Assembly: GCA_029259945.1 (NCBI GenBank)
Contig: JAJDEF010000022.1
Span: forward strand, 400,211-464,210
Source: Planctomycetota bacterium
GTDB lineage: Bacteria; Planctomycetota; Planctomycetia; Pirellulales; Lacipirellulaceae
DNA: 64,000 bases
Direction of reading: 5' to 3'
In this document: piece by piece, positions 17,518 to 26,082 of the stretch
Position numbering within the stretch: the first letter of the stretch is position 1
Layout of the letters: each line of letters opens with the position of its first letter
Program-made: the position numbers and the translations under genes
The notes under the pieces: generated by a model
Database searches by the model: none
What the model saw: the letters and a program-made list of their open reading frames with translations, nothing else
What the model was told of the DNA's origin: nothing

Positions 17518-18588
17518 TCAAGCGGCTGCCTCGTGTTGCCAAAGTCGGTCGTAAACTTGCCCGACTCCTTGAAGTTCTCTAGCAACGCTAAATTCCTTCT
17601 CGGCAGTTTCTCTTGCACCTTGTGCCATCGCAGAGGCAAGATCAAGGTCGTCGAGAATCTCGCCAATCGCCTTACACACTCGCTCTAAATCGTCGACCGG
17701 GACAAGCAAACCACTTTTGCCATTCGCCACAAACGTGGCATATGCACCCGTATCGCTCACCACTACAGGTGTGCCCGACGCCATCGCTTCGAGGGGGGTC
17801 ATCCCGTATCCTTCGTAACGTGGCACCGCTACCAAAAGCTTCAAAGCAGAAAGAATCTTCGGGAGTTCTTCTTTCGCAATCTCCCCGGTAAATAGAATGC
17901 GCTCGCTGAGCCCCGCCTCCGAGATGCGGCGCTCTAAATCCGCTTGAAATCGGGCGAATCTTACTTCGGTTTTTCCGATCACCAACGCAGTCATCCCCGG
18001 ACGCTTTGGCAACTCACGAATCATCGCGTCAACAAAAAGGTCGGTCCCTTTCTCGGGTCGAACGCGGCCCACTGTCGCGATTCCACCGAGGCCAGGATAG
18101 CCGGTCGCTTGCCAAGCCATGTCGCGATTTTCTGCGACACGAAATCGAGCCGTATCAACCCCGTGGGGAACTATCGCAACCACATTCGGCACAAAACAGG
18201 CTGCTTTGGGCGAGGTAGCAACAACCGCGTCCATCTTGGAAATCAAAAATCTCGGAAACGCAGAATGTCGGCGAATGGCAGCCGAAGTGAAAACCGTCTT
18301 GATCGGAAATCTCAACACATCTCGTGCAAAAATTGCCCAAAACATCTCGCAGTTGCGCCGCACGTGCCAAAGTATGTGACGCCGTTTGCACGGAGCTCGT
18401 CGCGAAATCGCCAAAGCGCTCCAAATAGAAACTGGTTTGGTGCGGACGGTGGGAAGTGGACTTCCGCTAAGCATGATGTCGTAGTTCAACTCTTGAAAAC
18501 GCAAGAGTTGATCGATAGTCGCCGATACCCCGGTAAAATTCCGATGTAAATTCGTAACAATCAATTCAGGCGACATCTTGCTTGTCAT
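17518..18588 (-). CDS. Glycosyltransferase family 4 (GT-B fold)
   Basis: A 356-residue GT4 enzyme. The C-terminal nucleotide-sugar half carries GRVRPEKGTDLF, the family's EGYGMTPLEAMASGTPVV block with its E-x7-E catalytic pair, and SGLLVPVDD. The N-terminal half begins MTSKMSPELIVTNLHRN. The frame extends to 18816 but that would run over the divergent peptidase start. ATG 18588 is preferred: the protein then starts at a normal first strand, and a G-rich ribosome-like sequence precedes it. It is the first gene of the leftward island. Confidence 0.88.
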   Translation of the reverse strand: MTSKMSPELIVTNLHRNFTGVSATIDQLLRFQELNYDIMLSGSPLPTVRTKPVSIWSALAISRRAPCKRRHILWHVRRNCEMFWAIFARDVLRFPIKTVFTSAAIRRHSAFPRFLISKMDAVVATSPKAACFVPNVVAIVPHGVDTARFRVAENRDMAWQATGYPGLGGIATVGRVRPEKGTDLFVDAMIRELPKRPGMTALVIGKTEVRFARFQADLERRISEAGLSERILFTGEIAKEELPKILSALKLLVAVPRYEGYGMTPLEAMASGTPVVVSDTGAYATFVANGKSGLLVPVDDLERVCKAIGEILDDLDLASAMAQGARETAEKEFSVARELQGVGQVYDRLWQHEAAA

Positions 18589-18805
18589 AGCGATACAACC
18601 ACCCCTCATCAGCAGCTTTTGGCGACCAGAAGCGAACCAGACGCCCCAAAAAATCTGTGCGAATTCTAGGAACCCGTCCAAACAACAACAAGGCAAGTTA
18701 GGCAAACCTGAAACCACACAGAACCTAGCCTCGCCGCACCCAAGAGACCGGGATACAATATCTCTCACGCAATCACTTGCCCTACCCAAAACCCCTCGAA
18801 CCGGC
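18589..18805. promoter_or_regulatory. Divergent promoter region between the glycan island and the M28 peptidase gene
   Basis: A 217-base gap between two genes that point away from each other, so it must hold promoters in both directions. I could not assign individual -10/-35 elements with confidence. Confidence 0.4.
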
Positions 18806-19807
18806 ATGAAACTCAACTACACCCGTTTTGCAGTGCTATCAGCAACTCTTTCGATCATGCCCGCCATTCATGGCTTAGCCGCAGACCAACCAACAACTGC
18901 TAGCACAAAAACTCCGAAGGCTTCATCCACAGCAACAAAGTTCGACGGGCAACGTGCTTACACATATTTGAAGCAACTCTGTTCTTTTGGCAACCGAATG
19001 AGCGGAAGCCCCGGCATGCAACAGCAGCAACAGTTGCTGGAAAAGCACTTCGTACAGCTCGGGGCCAAATTTGAATACCAACCTTTTCCCGGCAAAAAAA
19101 ATCCCCGAACAGGCAAACAGGTTCCGATGGCGAACATTATTGTTCAGTGGAATCCTAAAGCCTCCGAGCGAATTTTGCTCTGTGCCCACTACGACACGCG
19201 ACCGCTACCCGATCGCGACTCCAATCCCCATCGTGCCCGAAATGGAGTATTCCTAGGCGCCAACGATGGGGCCAGCGGCGTGGCGGTGCTCATGGAAATG
19301 GCACACCACGTCGGCAGCTTGCCGCAGCGCTATGGTTTGGATTTTGTATTTTTCGACGCCGAAGAGTTTATCTACGACGAACGGCGAGATCGATTTTTTC
19401 TGGGCAGCGAGTGGTTTGCACGCCAGTACCGCGACAACCCACCCAACTATCGCTATGTGGCAGGCGTGCTGCTCGACATGGTCGGCGATGCAAAATTGAC
19501 GGTCTACCAAGAGCGTAACAGCGTGACTTGGCCTGACACCCGTCCGATTGTCAAAGAGATTTGGAACACAGCAAACCGTTTGGGCATCAAAGAATTTATC
19601 CCGCGAGTCGGATACGAAGTCCGCGACGACCATGTCCCTCTTCATCAAATCGCGAAGATTCCGATCTGCGACATCATCGACTTCCAGTATCCCAACCGTA
19701 ACAACACCTACTGGCACACCACCGCCGACGCACCAGGCAGGTGCTCTGCCGACTCGCTTGGCAAAGTGGGCCTCGTCATCCAAGAATGGCTGACGACCAA
19801 GCCATAG
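18806..19807 (+). CDS. M28 family metallopeptidase, glutaminyl-peptide cyclotransferase-like
   Basis: A 333-residue exported protein. A signal peptide (KLNYTRFAVLSATLSIM to about residue 26, AHA-like end GLA-A) is followed by an M28 fold. Metal ligands are recognisable as AHYDTRP (His), GANDGASG (bridging Asp), FFDAEE (Glu pair), RDDHVPL (Asp) and YWHTTAD (His). The DDH motif and the DRFFLGS segment after the Glu pair resemble glutaminyl cyclases more than ordinary aminopeptidases. Either activity, N-terminal pyroglutamate formation or aminopeptidase action in the periplasm, is possible. The frame is open upstream to 18578, but ATG 18806 gives the signal peptide. Confidence 0.85.
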   Translation: MKLNYTRFAVLSATLSIMPAIHGLAADQPTTASTKTPKASSTATKFDGQRAYTYLKQLCSFGNRMSGSPGMQQQQQLLEKHFVQLGAKFEYQPFPGKKNPRTGKQVPMANIIVQWNPKASERILLCAHYDTRPLPDRDSNPHRARNGVFLGANDGASGVAVLMEMAHHVGSLPQRYGLDFVFFDAEEFIYDERRDRFFLGSEWFARQYRDNPPNYRYVAGVLLDMVGDAKLTVYQERNSVTWPDTRPIVKEIWNTANRLGIKEFIPRVGYEVRDDHVPLHQIAKIPICDIIDFQYPNRNNTYWHTTADAPGRCSADSLGKVGLVIQEWLTTKP

Positions 19808-19882
19808 AAGTCCTTTTGCCTGCTTGGTCGTTCAACTAGCATAACGACTGACAAACCGTCCCCATCTAGGATCCCCCCCCTG

Positions 19883-20539
19883 ATGCTCCCCGACCCACTA
19901 CGTTTGGCGATCGCTTTTGTGCCGTTGGCAGCTTATTGCTTGCTGATTGCGCTACTTAATGCCCGACGCCGACCTTTCCTTACCACCGGCGGTGCCGACC
20001 TAGCCGCTCTGGGGGCTGCGCTATCGGGGCTGGTCTTAGTCGGGCCGATCGAATTGTTTCGCCCCGAGGCCGCCTCCACCGAATATGGCAGCTACGTCTG
20101 GCTGTTTCTCTTGGTCTTCTATTGGCTGTGCGTCTGGTTGGTTGTGCTCCTGGGTCGACCTCGGCTGGTGGTCTACAATGTTAGTGTCGACGAGCTTAGG
20201 CCCGTGTTAGCCGAGGCAGCACGAGCCATGGATACCCAGGCACGTTGGGCGGGCGACAGCCTCGTACTACCAACCTTAGAAATTCAACTGCATCTCGAAA
20301 GCTTTGACTTCATGCGACACGTTTCACTGATTTCGAGTGGTTCAACACAAAATATGACTGCCTGGAGACAACTGGCCAACCATCTCTATCCGCAACTGAA
20401 ACCACTTCGAGTCGAACCAAACCCGCGCGCGTTAGGGTTCGTCCTGTTTGCACTGGCGCTGTTTTGCGCCAGCACAGGACACCTGCTGGCAAACCCTCAA
20501 CGAGTCGCACAAGCCATGCAAGAAATATTCACCTACTGA
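19883..20539 (+). CDS. Conserved hypothetical membrane protein
   Basis: A 218-residue protein with two hydrophobic helices near the N-terminus (about 8-25 and 40-57), a third (about 70-92), a soluble middle of about 85 residues and one helix near the C-terminus (about 185-200). I recognise no family. It follows the peptidase by 75 bases on the same strand and may be cotranscribed. The soluble middle looks like a small alpha/beta domain. Confidence 0.7.
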   Translation: MLPDPLRLAIAFVPLAAYCLLIALLNARRRPFLTTGGADLAALGAALSGLVLVGPIELFRPEAASTEYGSYVWLFLLVFYWLCVWLVVLLGRPRLVVYNVSVDELRPVLAEAARAMDTQARWAGDSLVLPTLEIQLHLESFDFMRHVSLISSGSTQNMTAWRQLANHLYPQLKPLRVEPNPRALGFVLFALALFCASTGHLLANPQRVAQAMQEIFTY

Positions 20540-20553
20540 GCATGCGGCGGTGT

Positions 20554-20862
20554 TCACACAGCATCCTCCATCACACGAAACACCACGCGAAACGTCTTGT
20601 ACCCCGCCTCTATTTTGTCGCCATAGATCGTGGTGAGTTCTTCCCGTAATGCCGCAGCAGTAGCAAATCCGTCGGGTAGCGCATCTTCGTCGGTAAGCCG
20701 CTCGAGCTCGATCTGCTCGACCCGCTCAATATGGATATAGCCAATACCCGGGATATAGCTCCTTTGCCCGGCGCGCATCATGCGCCATCGCCAAAGGCGG
20801 ATAGTTTGAGTTTTTTCGCCCCGGCGGATCGCAGGTAAGAATTTTTTCTTAAAGAGCAGCAT
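20554..20862 (-). CDS. ASCH-domain protein
   Basis: About 102 residues. It starts MLLFKKKFLPAIRRGEKTQT, and the GEKTQTIR block is the core ASCH signature, followed by a G-x-G-Y-I strand and a C-terminal aromatic strand (FRVVFRV). ASCH domains are PUA-like beta barrels thought to bind RNA or nucleotides; some are N4-acetylcytidine amidohydrolases. The frame runs open to 21009, but the domain itself starts at ATG 20862 and the upstream residues look non-coding. It converges with the membrane protein gene. Confidence 0.72.
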   Translation of the reverse strand: MLLFKKKFLPAIRRGEKTQTIRLWRWRMMRAGQRSYIPGIGYIHIERVEQIELERLTDEDALPDGFATAAALREELTTIYGDKIEAGYKTFRVVFRVMEDAV

Positions 20863-21238
20863 CGGCAGCTTCGTTTCGAGGGCTTCGGCAAAGGCAGGGA
20901 GGCCCGTAGAAGGGAAATCCCACGGCAGAAAACGCGTCGAAATTCTACTCAACCTGCGGAAACAGAAGGAGAACAAGACTCTGACAGATGACTGCCAACG
21001 GTCTGTCACCCACAGAAGTCTGCCCCTGACACCACCCCCAGATCGTTTTAAGACAGAATAGCGACTCGTATCGCTGCGAGTCCCCTTGCATGGCCCTGTC
21101 CCCGTTCTATAATTCGTGAACCCAAATTCTTTCTTCAGCCTCCCCCCAAGGGGATGGTTTGCCGAAAAGCTACGCTTAAATTAGCTGCTGAAAGTGAGGG
21201 TAAATGCTTGTGTTGTAAGTGTTTGCGACACAAAAAAG
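20863..21238. other. Intergenic region upstream of tRNA-Gly
   Basis: About 375 bases between the ASCH gene and the tRNA. Open frames here are only extensions of neighbours. It should hold the promoter for the tRNA and perhaps trigger factor. Confidence 0.3.
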
Positions 21239-21311
21239 GCGGGTGTAGCTCAGTTGGTAGAGCACAACGTTGCCAACGTTGTTGTCGTCGGTTCGAATCC
21301 GATCACCCGCT
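21239..21311 (+). tRNA. tRNA-Gly (anticodon GCC)
   Basis: A 73-nt cloverleaf: 7-bp acceptor stem GCGGGTG/CACCCGC with discriminator T, D arm GCTC/GAGC, anticodon stem CAACG/CGTTG around loop TTGCCAA (anticodon GCC), and T arm GTCGG-TTCGAAT-CCGAT. No CCA is encoded. It lies about 100 bases upstream of trigger factor. Confidence 0.96.
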
Positions 21312-21414
21312 CTCAAAAGTTCGATTCGGCCCTCCCGGGTCATTCCACGGTTCGCCGAGGAATCTCGCGGCGGTCGATCTCCCAAGTCATCAGATAGACA
21401 CAGGTTGCAATTTA

Positions 21415-22929
21415 ATGGCCGCAGACGAATTAGATGAAGTCAAGGCAGACACCCTCACCGACGATACGCTCACCGACAATGAGCCTGAAGTCGAGGATGA
21501 TCGCCTCAATCTCGAGGTCAACGTCGAAAGCCCCAGCGCATGCGAACGTCACGTGACGGTCACCGTGGCTCGCGAAGATATCGATCGCTATCTCGATAAT
21601 GCCTACAACGACCTGATGCCCACAGCCAATGTGCCCGGTTTTCGCATCGGTCGCGCTCCGCGCAAGCTAGTCGAAAGCCAGTTCAAGAAGGACGTCGGCG
21701 AACAAATCAAAGGTTCGTTGCTGATGGACAGCTTGGGCCAAATCAGCGACGAACAAGACTTCACCGCAATTGGCGAGCCCGATGTCAATGTCGATTCCCT
21801 GGAAATTCCTCAAGAAGGGCCCATGACCTTCGAGTTTAATATCGAAGTTCGTCCCGATTTTGAAATGCCCCAGTGGAAGGGTCTAAAGCTAAAACGGGCG
21901 GTTCGAGACTTCACCGACGAAGATGTCGACCAGCAACTCGAAAAGATGCTCACACGGTTTGGCCAACTCGTGCCTCACGAAGGCCCTGCCGCCGTGGGCG
22001 ACTATCTAACCGTCAACATGGTTTCCAGCCTCGACGACAAGCAACTTGCTTCTGCGCAAGAGCTTGTCATGCGTATCCGTCCAACCCTGAGCTTCCCAGA
22101 CGGGCAACTCGAAGGATTCGATAAGCTCATCGACGGAGCCAAGGCCGACGACAAGCGTAGCGCCAAGGTCGAGCTAACCGACGATGCCCCGAACGAAGAA
22201 GTTCGTGGCAAGACCGTCGATATCGAATTCGAAGTTCTCGAAGTCAAGAAACTCAAGCTGCCAGAGCTGACCGAAGATTTCCTCAAAGAAATGGGCGATT
22301 TCGAAACCGAAGAGAAGCTCCGCGAAGCCATTCAGGCAAACCTCCAGCGCCAGTTGGAATACGAGCAACAGCAACAGATACGCGGTCAGATTACCGCCTC
22401 GCTCACCGAAGCAGCCGACTGGGAGTTGCCGCAAGGCTTGTTAAAGCGGCAAAGTGCTCGCGAGCTGGAGCGATCGGTCATGGAACTTCGAAGAGCCGGT
22501 TTCAGCGAAGAAGAAATTCGTGCTCGCGAAAATCTCTTGCAGCAAAACAGTGCCGCTTCGACCGAAAAGGGCCTCAAAGAGCACTTCATCCTAGAACGCA
22601 TCGCCGAAGAAGCCAACATTGAGGCGGAAGAAGGCGATTTCCAAAAAGAAATTTTCCTGATTGCCGCCCAAAGTGGTGAGTCGCCGCGACGTGTTCGAGC
22701 CCAAATCGAAAAGCGTGGCATGATGGATGTATTACAGAACCAGATTATCGAGCGTAAGGTGCTAGAGCTCGTCCAGGGTGAAGCAAAGTTCAAGGACGAA
22801 CCCTTTGTACCTGAGCCCATGGATGTCGAAGCAGTTCATCTGGCGGCAGGAGGCGAGGGAGGGTCAAATGTCCCAGACGCCACCGCCGACGAGACCGATG
22901 CAGAAACAACAGAAGCAGAAGTTTCATAG
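21415..22929 (+). CDS. tig: Trigger factor, ribosome-associated chaperone and prolyl isomerase
   Basis: A 504-residue trigger factor. After an acidic N-terminal extension of about 35 residues comes the ribosome-binding domain with VPGFRIGRAPRKLVE (73-87), the ribosome-docking signature. A divergent FKBP-like isomerase domain follows (about 190-270), then a long helical C-terminal chaperone domain, and an acidic tail rich in Glu/Thr. The frame is open back to 21154, but that would run through the tRNA, so ATG 21415 is chosen. It is followed by two clpP genes, the common tig-clpP arrangement, although a 320-base repeat-bearing gap intervenes. Confidence 0.93.
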   Translation: MAADELDEVKADTLTDDTLTDNEPEVEDDRLNLEVNVESPSACERHVTVTVAREDIDRYLDNAYNDLMPTANVPGFRIGRAPRKLVESQFKKDVGEQIKGSLLMDSLGQISDEQDFTAIGEPDVNVDSLEIPQEGPMTFEFNIEVRPDFEMPQWKGLKLKRAVRDFTDEDVDQQLEKMLTRFGQLVPHEGPAAVGDYLTVNMVSSLDDKQLASAQELVMRIRPTLSFPDGQLEGFDKLIDGAKADDKRSAKVELTDDAPNEEVRGKTVDIEFEVLEVKKLKLPELTEDFLKEMGDFETEEKLREAIQANLQRQLEYEQQQQIRGQITASLTEAADWELPQGLLKRQSARELERSVMELRRAGFSEEEIRARENLLQQNSAASTEKGLKEHFILERIAEEANIEAEEGDFQKEIFLIAAQSGESPRRVRAQIEKRGMMDVLQNQIIERKVLELVQGEAKFKDEPFVPEPMDVEAVHLAAGGEGGSNVPDATADETDAETTEAEVS

Positions 22930-23005
22930 CATTGTGCAGTAGCATCCCCCCCAAAAAAAATTGCTCAACAGATAGAATTACTTGAACTGAAAACAAACTT
23001 AGAAT

Positions 23006-23126
23006 TTCACCACAGAGACACAGAGAACACAGAGCATTTCCAAACTAGAGAACAATGAATCTTAGACGTCCGAAGATTCATCTTATTGGTTATTTTCTCC
23101 GTGCCCTCCGTGTCTCTGTGGTAAAT
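23006..23126. repeat. Palindromic intergenic repeat with CACAGAGACACAGAG arms
   Basis: Left arm TTCACCACAGAGACACAGAG (from 23006) is matched by the inverted CTCCGTGTCTCTGTGGTAAA ending at 23126, around a centre of about 75 bases. The core ACCACAGAGACACAGAG is a motif I have seen in the intergenic DNA of many environmental bacteria; a degenerate relative (CCGCAGAGGGCGCAGAGAG) is at about 60646. It fills most of the gap between tig and clpP. Confidence 0.65.
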
Positions 23127-23249
23127 CTTCTTTTTCACTTTGAGTAAAATTAGTGACTCGCCCGCCTCTCGCTGCGATAGCGAAGGCGACCTACGGAAAG
23201 ATATCTTGACGAGACTCTCAGCATAAGAGTTCTCCACAAAGGATTGGAT

Positions 23250-23897
23250 ATGAACAAAAACACGTCGGCCCATTTTCCGCCAAGTTTTGATCCGCAAATG
23301 GCCGCCGCGATGCGCGACTATCAGCGCCAACGCCAGATGACCCTCGGCGATCTGCTGCTCGAAAATCGGGTGATCTTCTTGCAGGGCGAAATCTACGATG
23401 GTAACGCCAACGAACTCGTGATGAAGCTACTTTACCTTCAGAGCGAAAACCGCCGTAAAGATATTCACTTCTACATCAACTCGCCAGGCGGCAGCGTCAC
23501 TTCCACACTGGCCATCTACGACACCATGCAAATGATCTCGCCACCCGTCTCGACCTACTGCGTCGGCCTAGCTGCCAGTGGCGGTGCAGTGCTACTAGCA
23601 GGCGGTGCCGAGAAAAAACGCTTTGCACTAAAACACTCGAAAGTCATGATCCACCAGCCCCACGGCGGAGTCGGCGGCCAAGTTTCTGACATCGAAATCC
23701 AAGCCAACGAGATTCTTCGCACCCGCGAAACGCTCAACGAAATACTCGCCGGCCACACCGGGAAAACCGTCGAAGAAATCGGCGCCGCTTGTGACCGTGA
23801 CTACTACATGACTGCCAGCGAAGCAAAAGAGTACGGCATCGTCGATGACATCCTGTCGACACCACCTGCCAGCGAAAACGAAGACGACGAAGAATAA
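23250..23897 (+). CDS. clpP: ATP-dependent Clp protease proteolytic subunit (first copy)
   Basis: A 215-residue ClpP. The catalytic triad is intact: Ser110 in GLAASGGAVLL, His135 in MIHQP and Asp184 in CDRDYYM. The usual SMGA around the Ser is SGGA here, a change from the consensus. [11 protein letters not shown] (75-85) forms the oxyanion-side strand. The frame also has a TTG at 23244, but ATG 23250 has AAGGA six bases upstream. The N-terminus is about 20 residues longer than in typical ClpP and may be processed. It lies next to a second clpP. Confidence 0.93.
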   Translation: MNKNTSAHFPPSFDPQMAAAMRDYQRQRQMTLGDLLLENRVIFLQGEIYDGNANELVMKLLYLQSENRRKDIHFYINSPGGSVTSTLAIYDTMQMISPPVSTYCVGLAASGGAVLLAGGAEKKRFALKHSKVMIHQPHGGVGGQVSDIEIQANEILRTRETLNEILAGHTGKTVEEIGAACDRDYYMTASEAKEYGIVDDILSTPPASENEDDEE

Positions 23898-23991
23898 GGC
23901 CAAAGATTGATCCCGCTAGCTCGGCGAATTCTGCCGGTGCCTCAAATAAACTAGGAACTCACCCTCTCAACATCGAACGGATTGCCCAGCC

Positions 23992-24579
23992 ATGACGCTG
24001 ATTCCCTACGTCATCGAAAAGTCGGGCCGCGAAGAGCGGGCCATGGATATTTACAGCCGGCTGCTCAAAGATCGCATCGTCTTGATGGGCTCGGCAGTCA
24101 ACGACGACGTTGCCAACAGCATCGTGGCCCAACTGTTGTTCCTGCAGTCCGACGACTCCAAGGCCGACATTCATTTCTACATCAATTCGCCCGGCGGCAG
24201 TGTCACCGCTGGCATGGCCATCTACGACACGATGCAGTTCGTCACCTGCGATGTGGCCACCTACTGCCTAGGCCAAGCCGCTTCGATGGGGGCCCTGTTG
24301 CTAGCAGCCGGAGCCGCCGGCAAACGCCACGCACTGCCCAATTCACGAATCATGATTCACCAACCCTCGGCCGGCATGCAAGGCACCGCTGAAGACATCA
24401 TGATTCATGCCAATGAGTACAAAAAAACCAAAGAAAAACTAAATCAAATCTTGCTCGAGCACACAGGCCAAACGCTAGAGCAGATCGAAAAAGACACCGA
24501 TCGCGACAATTTCATGTCCTCCGAAGAAGCGGTCGAATACAAGCTGATCGACACCGTCGTTTCAAAAATGGACATCTAA
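23992..24579 (+). CDS. clpP: ATP-dependent Clp protease proteolytic subunit (second copy)
   Basis: A 195-residue, consensus-type ClpP with FYINSPGGS (62-70), Ser98 in [11 protein letters not shown], His123 in MIHQP and Asp172 in DTDRDNFMS. It is clearly more canonical than its upstream neighbour, which it follows by 94 bases in the same direction. The pair may form a mixed two-ring protease, as known for paired ClpP1/ClpP2 in other phyla; that is inference. The partner ClpX/ClpA is not in the window. Confidence 0.95.
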   Translation: MTLIPYVIEKSGREERAMDIYSRLLKDRIVLMGSAVNDDVANSIVAQLLFLQSDDSKADIHFYINSPGGSVTAGMAIYDTMQFVTCDVATYCLGQAASMGALLLAAGAAGKRHALPNSRIMIHQPSAGMQGTAEDIMIHANEYKKTKEKLNQILLEHTGQTLEQIEKDTDRDNFMSSEEAVEYKLIDTVVSKMDI

Positions 24580-24645
24580 CTGTTGCTACCACGTAGGATG
24601 GGCCGCCATGTGTCGGTGTCGTTCGCAACAAGAGGCAGGTCTTGG

Positions 24646-25302
24646 TTATCCCGCCGCCCGGACTTCAAGACGAATGCCCTCATGCTGTTGTAAGGAAACT
24701 AACAACGCGGTCATTTTTGTTGCAGTTGGGTTCCCTTTTTCGCTCAGCATTCGCATGAGGTTTTTGGGGTTAATGTTGGTTTCTTTTCCCAGTTCTTGAA
24801 ATCCGATAGTGGCATTCACAAAGTCTCGCAACATAATCTTGGCGGCTTCGATTTCACCACCTAGAAATAGCTCAGAGGCTTCGGCTAGAACGGCAGCCCG
24901 AAATTTTGGGTTGCCTTCCGCCATTTCTTTGATGGATTCTGTGTAAGGTCTTGTGCGGCCCATGACGCTATTTTTCCTTCTCTTGTTTTTCTTATGCTCT
25001 GCCCAATTGTTTTGCGCCGATTTTATATCGTTGTCTTGGCGGCGTTTTGTTCCTCCACCAAGAAGAAGAACTAACTTTTGGCCCTCTTTGCCGAAGTAAA
25101 TCCGAAGGCCCGACCCCCAGTGAATCCGGCGTTCGCTCACGCCTTGGCCGACAGGTTTAACGTCTCCGAAATTTCCCGCCTTCATGAGGGCAATCGCCGA
25201 GAGGACTTTGGCTCGTGCTTTCTCGCCAAGACCAAAAACCCAACGGGCATAGGAATTTTTGCCCGCATCATTTTCGTATTCGAGAACCTCTAGCTCAGCC
25301 AC
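24646..25302 (-). CDS. Toxin-antitoxin fusion: RelE/HigB-type toxin joined in frame to an HTH antitoxin
   Basis: Residues 1-110 read as a complete HigB/RelE-superfamily killer protein: GDVKPVGQGVSERRIHWGSG, a GLRIYF strand, KLVLLLGGGTKRRQDNDI, then a Lys-rich end. From Met114 (MGRTRPYTESI) the frame continues as the matching antitoxin with a helix-turn-helix near 165-205 (GFQELGKETNINPKNLMRML). Normally these are two genes. Here no stop separates them. The junction holds AGGAAAAATAGC: one extra A in the five-A run would give AAA-AAA-TAG and end the toxin. The internal ATG (24963) has GAAGGA 11 bases upstream, so the antitoxin can still be made alone. The start at 25302 is GTG. A real fusion, frameshift or homopolymer error are all possible. 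Confidence 0.82.
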   Translation of the reverse strand: MAELEVLEYENDAGKNSYARWVFGLGEKARAKVLSAIALMKAGNFGDVKPVGQGVSERRIHWGSGLRIYFGKEGQKLVLLLGGGTKRRQDNDIKSAQNNWAEHKKNKRRKNSVMGRTRPYTESIKEMAEGNPKFRAAVLAEASELFLGGEIEAAKIMLRDFVNATIGFQELGKETNINPKNLMRMLSEKGNPTATKMTALLVSLQQHEGIRLEVRAAG

Positions 25303-25305
25303 TTA

Positions 25306-25334
25306 ATGGTATCCTATATGATACCGGAAGTCAA
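25306..25334 (-). promoter_or_regulatory. Putative toxin-antitoxin promoter and operator
   Basis: An inverted repeat GGTATC-6 bases-GATACC (25308-25325) lies directly upstream of the toxin start. On the minus strand TTGACT (25329-25334) is followed 17 bases later by TACCAT (25306-25311), a possible -35/-10 pair spanning the repeat. This is the usual place for an antitoxin operator. The -10 is weak, and transcription would start almost at the GTG. Confidence 0.5.
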
Positions 25335-25425
25335 GTAAATAATCTGTCGTCCTAGGTATTCCGCGTGTCTTGGTGCGTCAAACAACCGCTTTATGCTACG
25401 CCACGATTATGTCCTACCACCAACA

Positions 25426-25710
25426 TCATCCTTGGGCGACTGTCTGTTTCACCTGCGCAAGCTCGCTAATTTGACTCCGGAGTTCCTGATTCTCTTTCTT
25501 CAAGTCGCAAAGGTATAGGCTCATCATATAGAAGCACATCGGCATGTAGCCGTAGAAGGCTATCATTCCAACACCCGACGTACCCGTCGTGAATCGCCCA
25601 ACTAGGTCACCGACGAGCGTGATCAACGAAAGACACGCACAGAATTTCGTCGCGGTCCATGGAGTCGGAGACCATTGATCGGGGGTCCATAGATGAGTCT
25701 TTTTTCGCAT
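25426..25710 (-). CDS. Small membrane protein with C-terminal coiled coil, hypothetical
   Basis: About 94 residues. A soluble basic start (MRKKTHLWTPDQW) is followed by two hydrophobic segments (about 24-40 and 50-66) and a short heptad-like helix (KKENQELRSQISELAQV). AGGTG lies just before the ATG at 25710; an ATG four codons earlier is also possible. No family recognised. It lies upstream of the toxin-antitoxin gene on the same strand but 120 bases away. Confidence 0.5.
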   Translation of the reverse strand: MRKKTHLWTPDQWSPTPWTATKFCACLSLITLVGDLVGRFTTGTSGVGMIAFYGYMPMCFYMMSLYLCDLKKENQELRSQISELAQVKQTVAQG

Positions 25711-25722
25711 CGCGCACCTCAT

Positions 25723-26082
25723 TGGTTGTGTGGATTGCTGAACAGGAATATAGATTGATTTCGTCTTGCCCTATTCTAGTAAAATAGCCACCTTGCCGTT
25801 GGCTGTAAATCATTTTACTTCAAGGTATTAGTGCTTTTGTCACCGGCTAATACAAAGAAATTTTCGGGCAAAAGGCACAATAGGCAACTGCAGGATCAGA
25901 TTTCGCTGCTAGCACCTCCGATCTCGCTTGACGGTTTCGCCCCGTTTCTCTATTTCTTGCCGCTCAGTTAAGTCTTTCCACGTCTGCGCACGCGCGTTGG
26001 GCGTGGGTTTGCAACCACTTGTCCCATCGATCGGAACCTCGGTTCCGAGTGCCAGATGTACCCAGCGACGAATAAATCCTCG
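25723..26082. other. Intergenic region without a confident gene
   Basis: About 360 bases separating the small membrane protein gene from the lipoprotein gene. Minus-strand frames at 25964-26278 are Arg/Cys-rich, overlap the lipoprotein gene and look like shadows. Confidence 0.3.

Noticed and set aside
19253..19783. Minus-strand frame of 176 codons
   Set aside because: Shadow of the M28 peptidase gene, whose catalytic motifs are on the plus strand.
21154..21414. Upstream extension of the trigger factor frame
   Set aside because: It would be translated through the tRNA-Gly gene; the trigger factor fold begins after 21415.
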